From positions 186,001 through 250,000 of the forward strand of contig CANLWG010000008.1 in NCBI GenBank assembly GCA_947494715.1: 64,000 nucleotides of DNA, given 5' to 3'. Made by a program: the position numbers and the translations under genes. This DNA comes from an uncultured Flavobacteriaceae bacterium. Lineage in GTDB: Bacteria > Bacteroidota > Bacteroidia > Flavobacteriales > Flavobacteriaceae. The notes beneath the pieces are model-generated. The model made no database searches. It was not told the origin of the DNA and saw nothing but the letters and a program-made list of their open reading frames with translations. Numbering within the stretch: position 1 is the stretch's first letter; each line of letters starts with the position of its first letter. Positions 62,890 to 64,000 of this stretch are shown one piece after another.

Positions 62890-64000
62890 ATGCACTTTAC
62901 CTCAAAAATCAGAAAAAACTATCGCACGGACATTCTCATCATCGGTAGTGGAAGTGCCGGGTCTACCGCGGCAATTGGCGCTTCCTCGGGAAAATACAAA
63001 GTAACTCTTGTAGAACGTTACGGGTTTCCTGGGGGTACCTCCACACAAATGCTTGATACGTTTTATGGTTTTTTTACCCCGTCTGATAACCCAAAAAAAA
63101 TTGTTGGAGGTATACCGGATAAAGTAGTGGATACCTTAAATACATCGGGAAATATATTTCTAAGGCCCAATACGTACGGGGCCGGGACGGGAGTTAATTA
63201 TAACCCTGAAAAACTGAAACAGGTTTGGGATAATATATTAGTGGAAAGCGGTGTAGAAGTCTTTTACCATTCCACCTTGGTGGGAGTGGAAAGTGTAGGG
63301 GAAACTTCTACCTGCATCTTTTTTCATAAGGGAATGGGTTTTTTTTCCATAAGTGCAAGGCGTATTATTGATGCTTCCGGCGATGCAGATTATTGCCATT
63401 GGGCAGACATTCCATATGAACTTGCCGGAGAAAAGGAACCTGCCCAGAGTTTGACTACAACCTTTAGGATGTCAAATGTGGAGCACCAAGTCTATGAAGC
63501 AGCGGGAGGCAAGAAAATGCTCAAGGAAAAAATGGCGACTGCTTATGAAAAAGGCTCACATCCCCTGCCACGAAAAGAAGGTTCTGCCCATGAAATGTGC
63601 CAACCCAAATGTATATCTACTGTGGCCGTAAAAGTGGTTGACCTTGATCCCTTGGATGTGGAAGGCATTACCAAGGCAGAGATTGAGGGACGCAAGCAAG
63701 CCTTTATTTTTGAAGATTTCTTTAGGGCTGAGGTTCCAGGCTATGAAAACGCTAAAATAATTGGACTTTCCCATCAAATTGGTGTTCGGGAAACCCGTCG
63801 CGTCTTTGGTGAATACCGATTGACGAAAGCGGATTGTATGTCCGCAAAAATGTTTGATGACCAGATTTTTCTCTGTGGTGCGCCTATTGAGGATCATCGT
63901 AAGTCCGATGACGGCGGATCGGAGACCTTTTGGCAATATGTCCCCAATGGGGGAACATATGGCGTCCCATACGGCACCATTATTCCAAGGGAAAGTACAA
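62890..64000 (+). CDS. FAD-dependent oxidoreductase, N-terminal part
   Basis: Starts MHFTSKIRKNYRTDILIIGS and has GSGSAGSTAAIGAS as FAD motif; about 370 residues are visible and the frame stays open at the window end, so it is partial. YGVPYGTIIPRES-like GVPYGTIIPRE near the edge and RRIIDASGDADYCHWADIPY match PF12831 (FAD-dependent oxidoreductases of sugar or secondary metabolism). It lies 4 bp after the SIS gene and extends the same operon. Confidence 0.88.
   Translation, partial: MHFTSKIRKNYRTDILIIGSGSAGSTAAIGASSGKYKVTLVERYGFPGGTSTQMLDTFYGFFTPSDNPKKIVGGIPDKVVDTLNTSGNIFLRPNTYGAGTGVNYNPEKLKQVWDNILVESGVEVFYHSTLVGVESVGETSTCIFFHKGMGFFSISARRIIDASGDADYCHWADIPYELAGEKEPAQSLTTTFRMSNVEHQVYEAAGGKKMLKEKMATAYEKGSHPLPRKEGSAHEMCQPKCISTVAVKVVDLDPLDVEGITKAEIEGRKQAFIFEDFFRAEVPGYENAKIIGLSHQIGVRETRRVFGEYRLTKADCMSAKMFDDQIFLCGAPIEDHRKSDDGGSETFWQYVPNGGTYGVPYGTIIPREST

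Overview
The window looks like chromosomal DNA of a marine Flavobacteriaceae bacterium (Bacteroidetes). The reasons are intermediate GC, the near absence of Shine-Dalgarno sequences, several promoters of the TTG-N19/20-TAnnTTTG type, SusCD-free but sulfatase-, GH3- and esterase-rich polysaccharide functions, a Nudix-type sugar regulator, a long Bacteroidetes-type SecA, and a DUF4105 protein. No rRNA, tRNA, CRISPR array, prophage or transposase was seen.

Layout. 1-5.0 kb: the tail of a DUF4097-like protein, then a minus-strand operon of a TIM-barrel sugar isomerase, two Tat-exported Gfo/Idh/MocA oxidoreductases and a CBM9-like lipoprotein. 5.2-9.5 kb: lipoprotein MsrA, four AT-rich orphan genes and an M23 peptidase. 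9.5-19 kb: an Old Yellow Enzyme, then three near-identical copies of a small secreted-protein cassette, each tail to tail with an exported lipoprotein enzyme gene (sulfatase, DUF1080, GDSL esterase), then a tesA-ybbA-ybbP-like set (GDSL esterase divergent from an ABC ATPase/permease pair). 19-22.6 kb: an aldo/keto reductase, a phosphotriesterase-like protein and a PepSY protein, with two 162-bp palindromic MITE-like elements. 22.7-28.2 kb: a CE7-like esterase, a methyltransferase, and a GH3 beta-glucosidase divergent from a Nudix-family regulator with a clear shared operator. 28.3-28.9 kb: a fourth, divergent copy of the cassette. 29-36.2 kb: amidohydrolase, M14 peptidase, histidine kinase and another Tat-exported Gfo/Idh protein. 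36.3-55.6 kb: mostly housekeeping (SecA, cobalamin adenosyltransferase, ABC-F, PssA, LptB, TatC, KpsF, RecQ, RluF, YfcE). 55.7-64 kb: a plus-strand operon of at least eight sugar-oxidation genes (TIM isomerase, Gfo/Idh, GMC oxidoreductase plus subunit 3, SDR, ROK kinase, SIS protein, FAD oxidoreductase), preceded by an 18-bp perfect palindrome over its promoter.

How it fits together. Two separate operons (minus strand near 1-5 kb, plus strand near 56-64 kb) combine NAD- or FAD-dependent sugar oxidoreductases with TIM-barrel isomerases, and DUF1080 and GMC/subunit-3 proteins are also present. This set is the one expected for glycan breakdown through 3-keto-sugar intermediates, partly in the periplasm. 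TatC, which would export the twin-arginine members, is encoded in the same window. The least explained feature is the small secreted-protein family with its roughly 155-nt conserved leader: it occurs four times here and carries a hairpin that could alternatively pair with the start codon.
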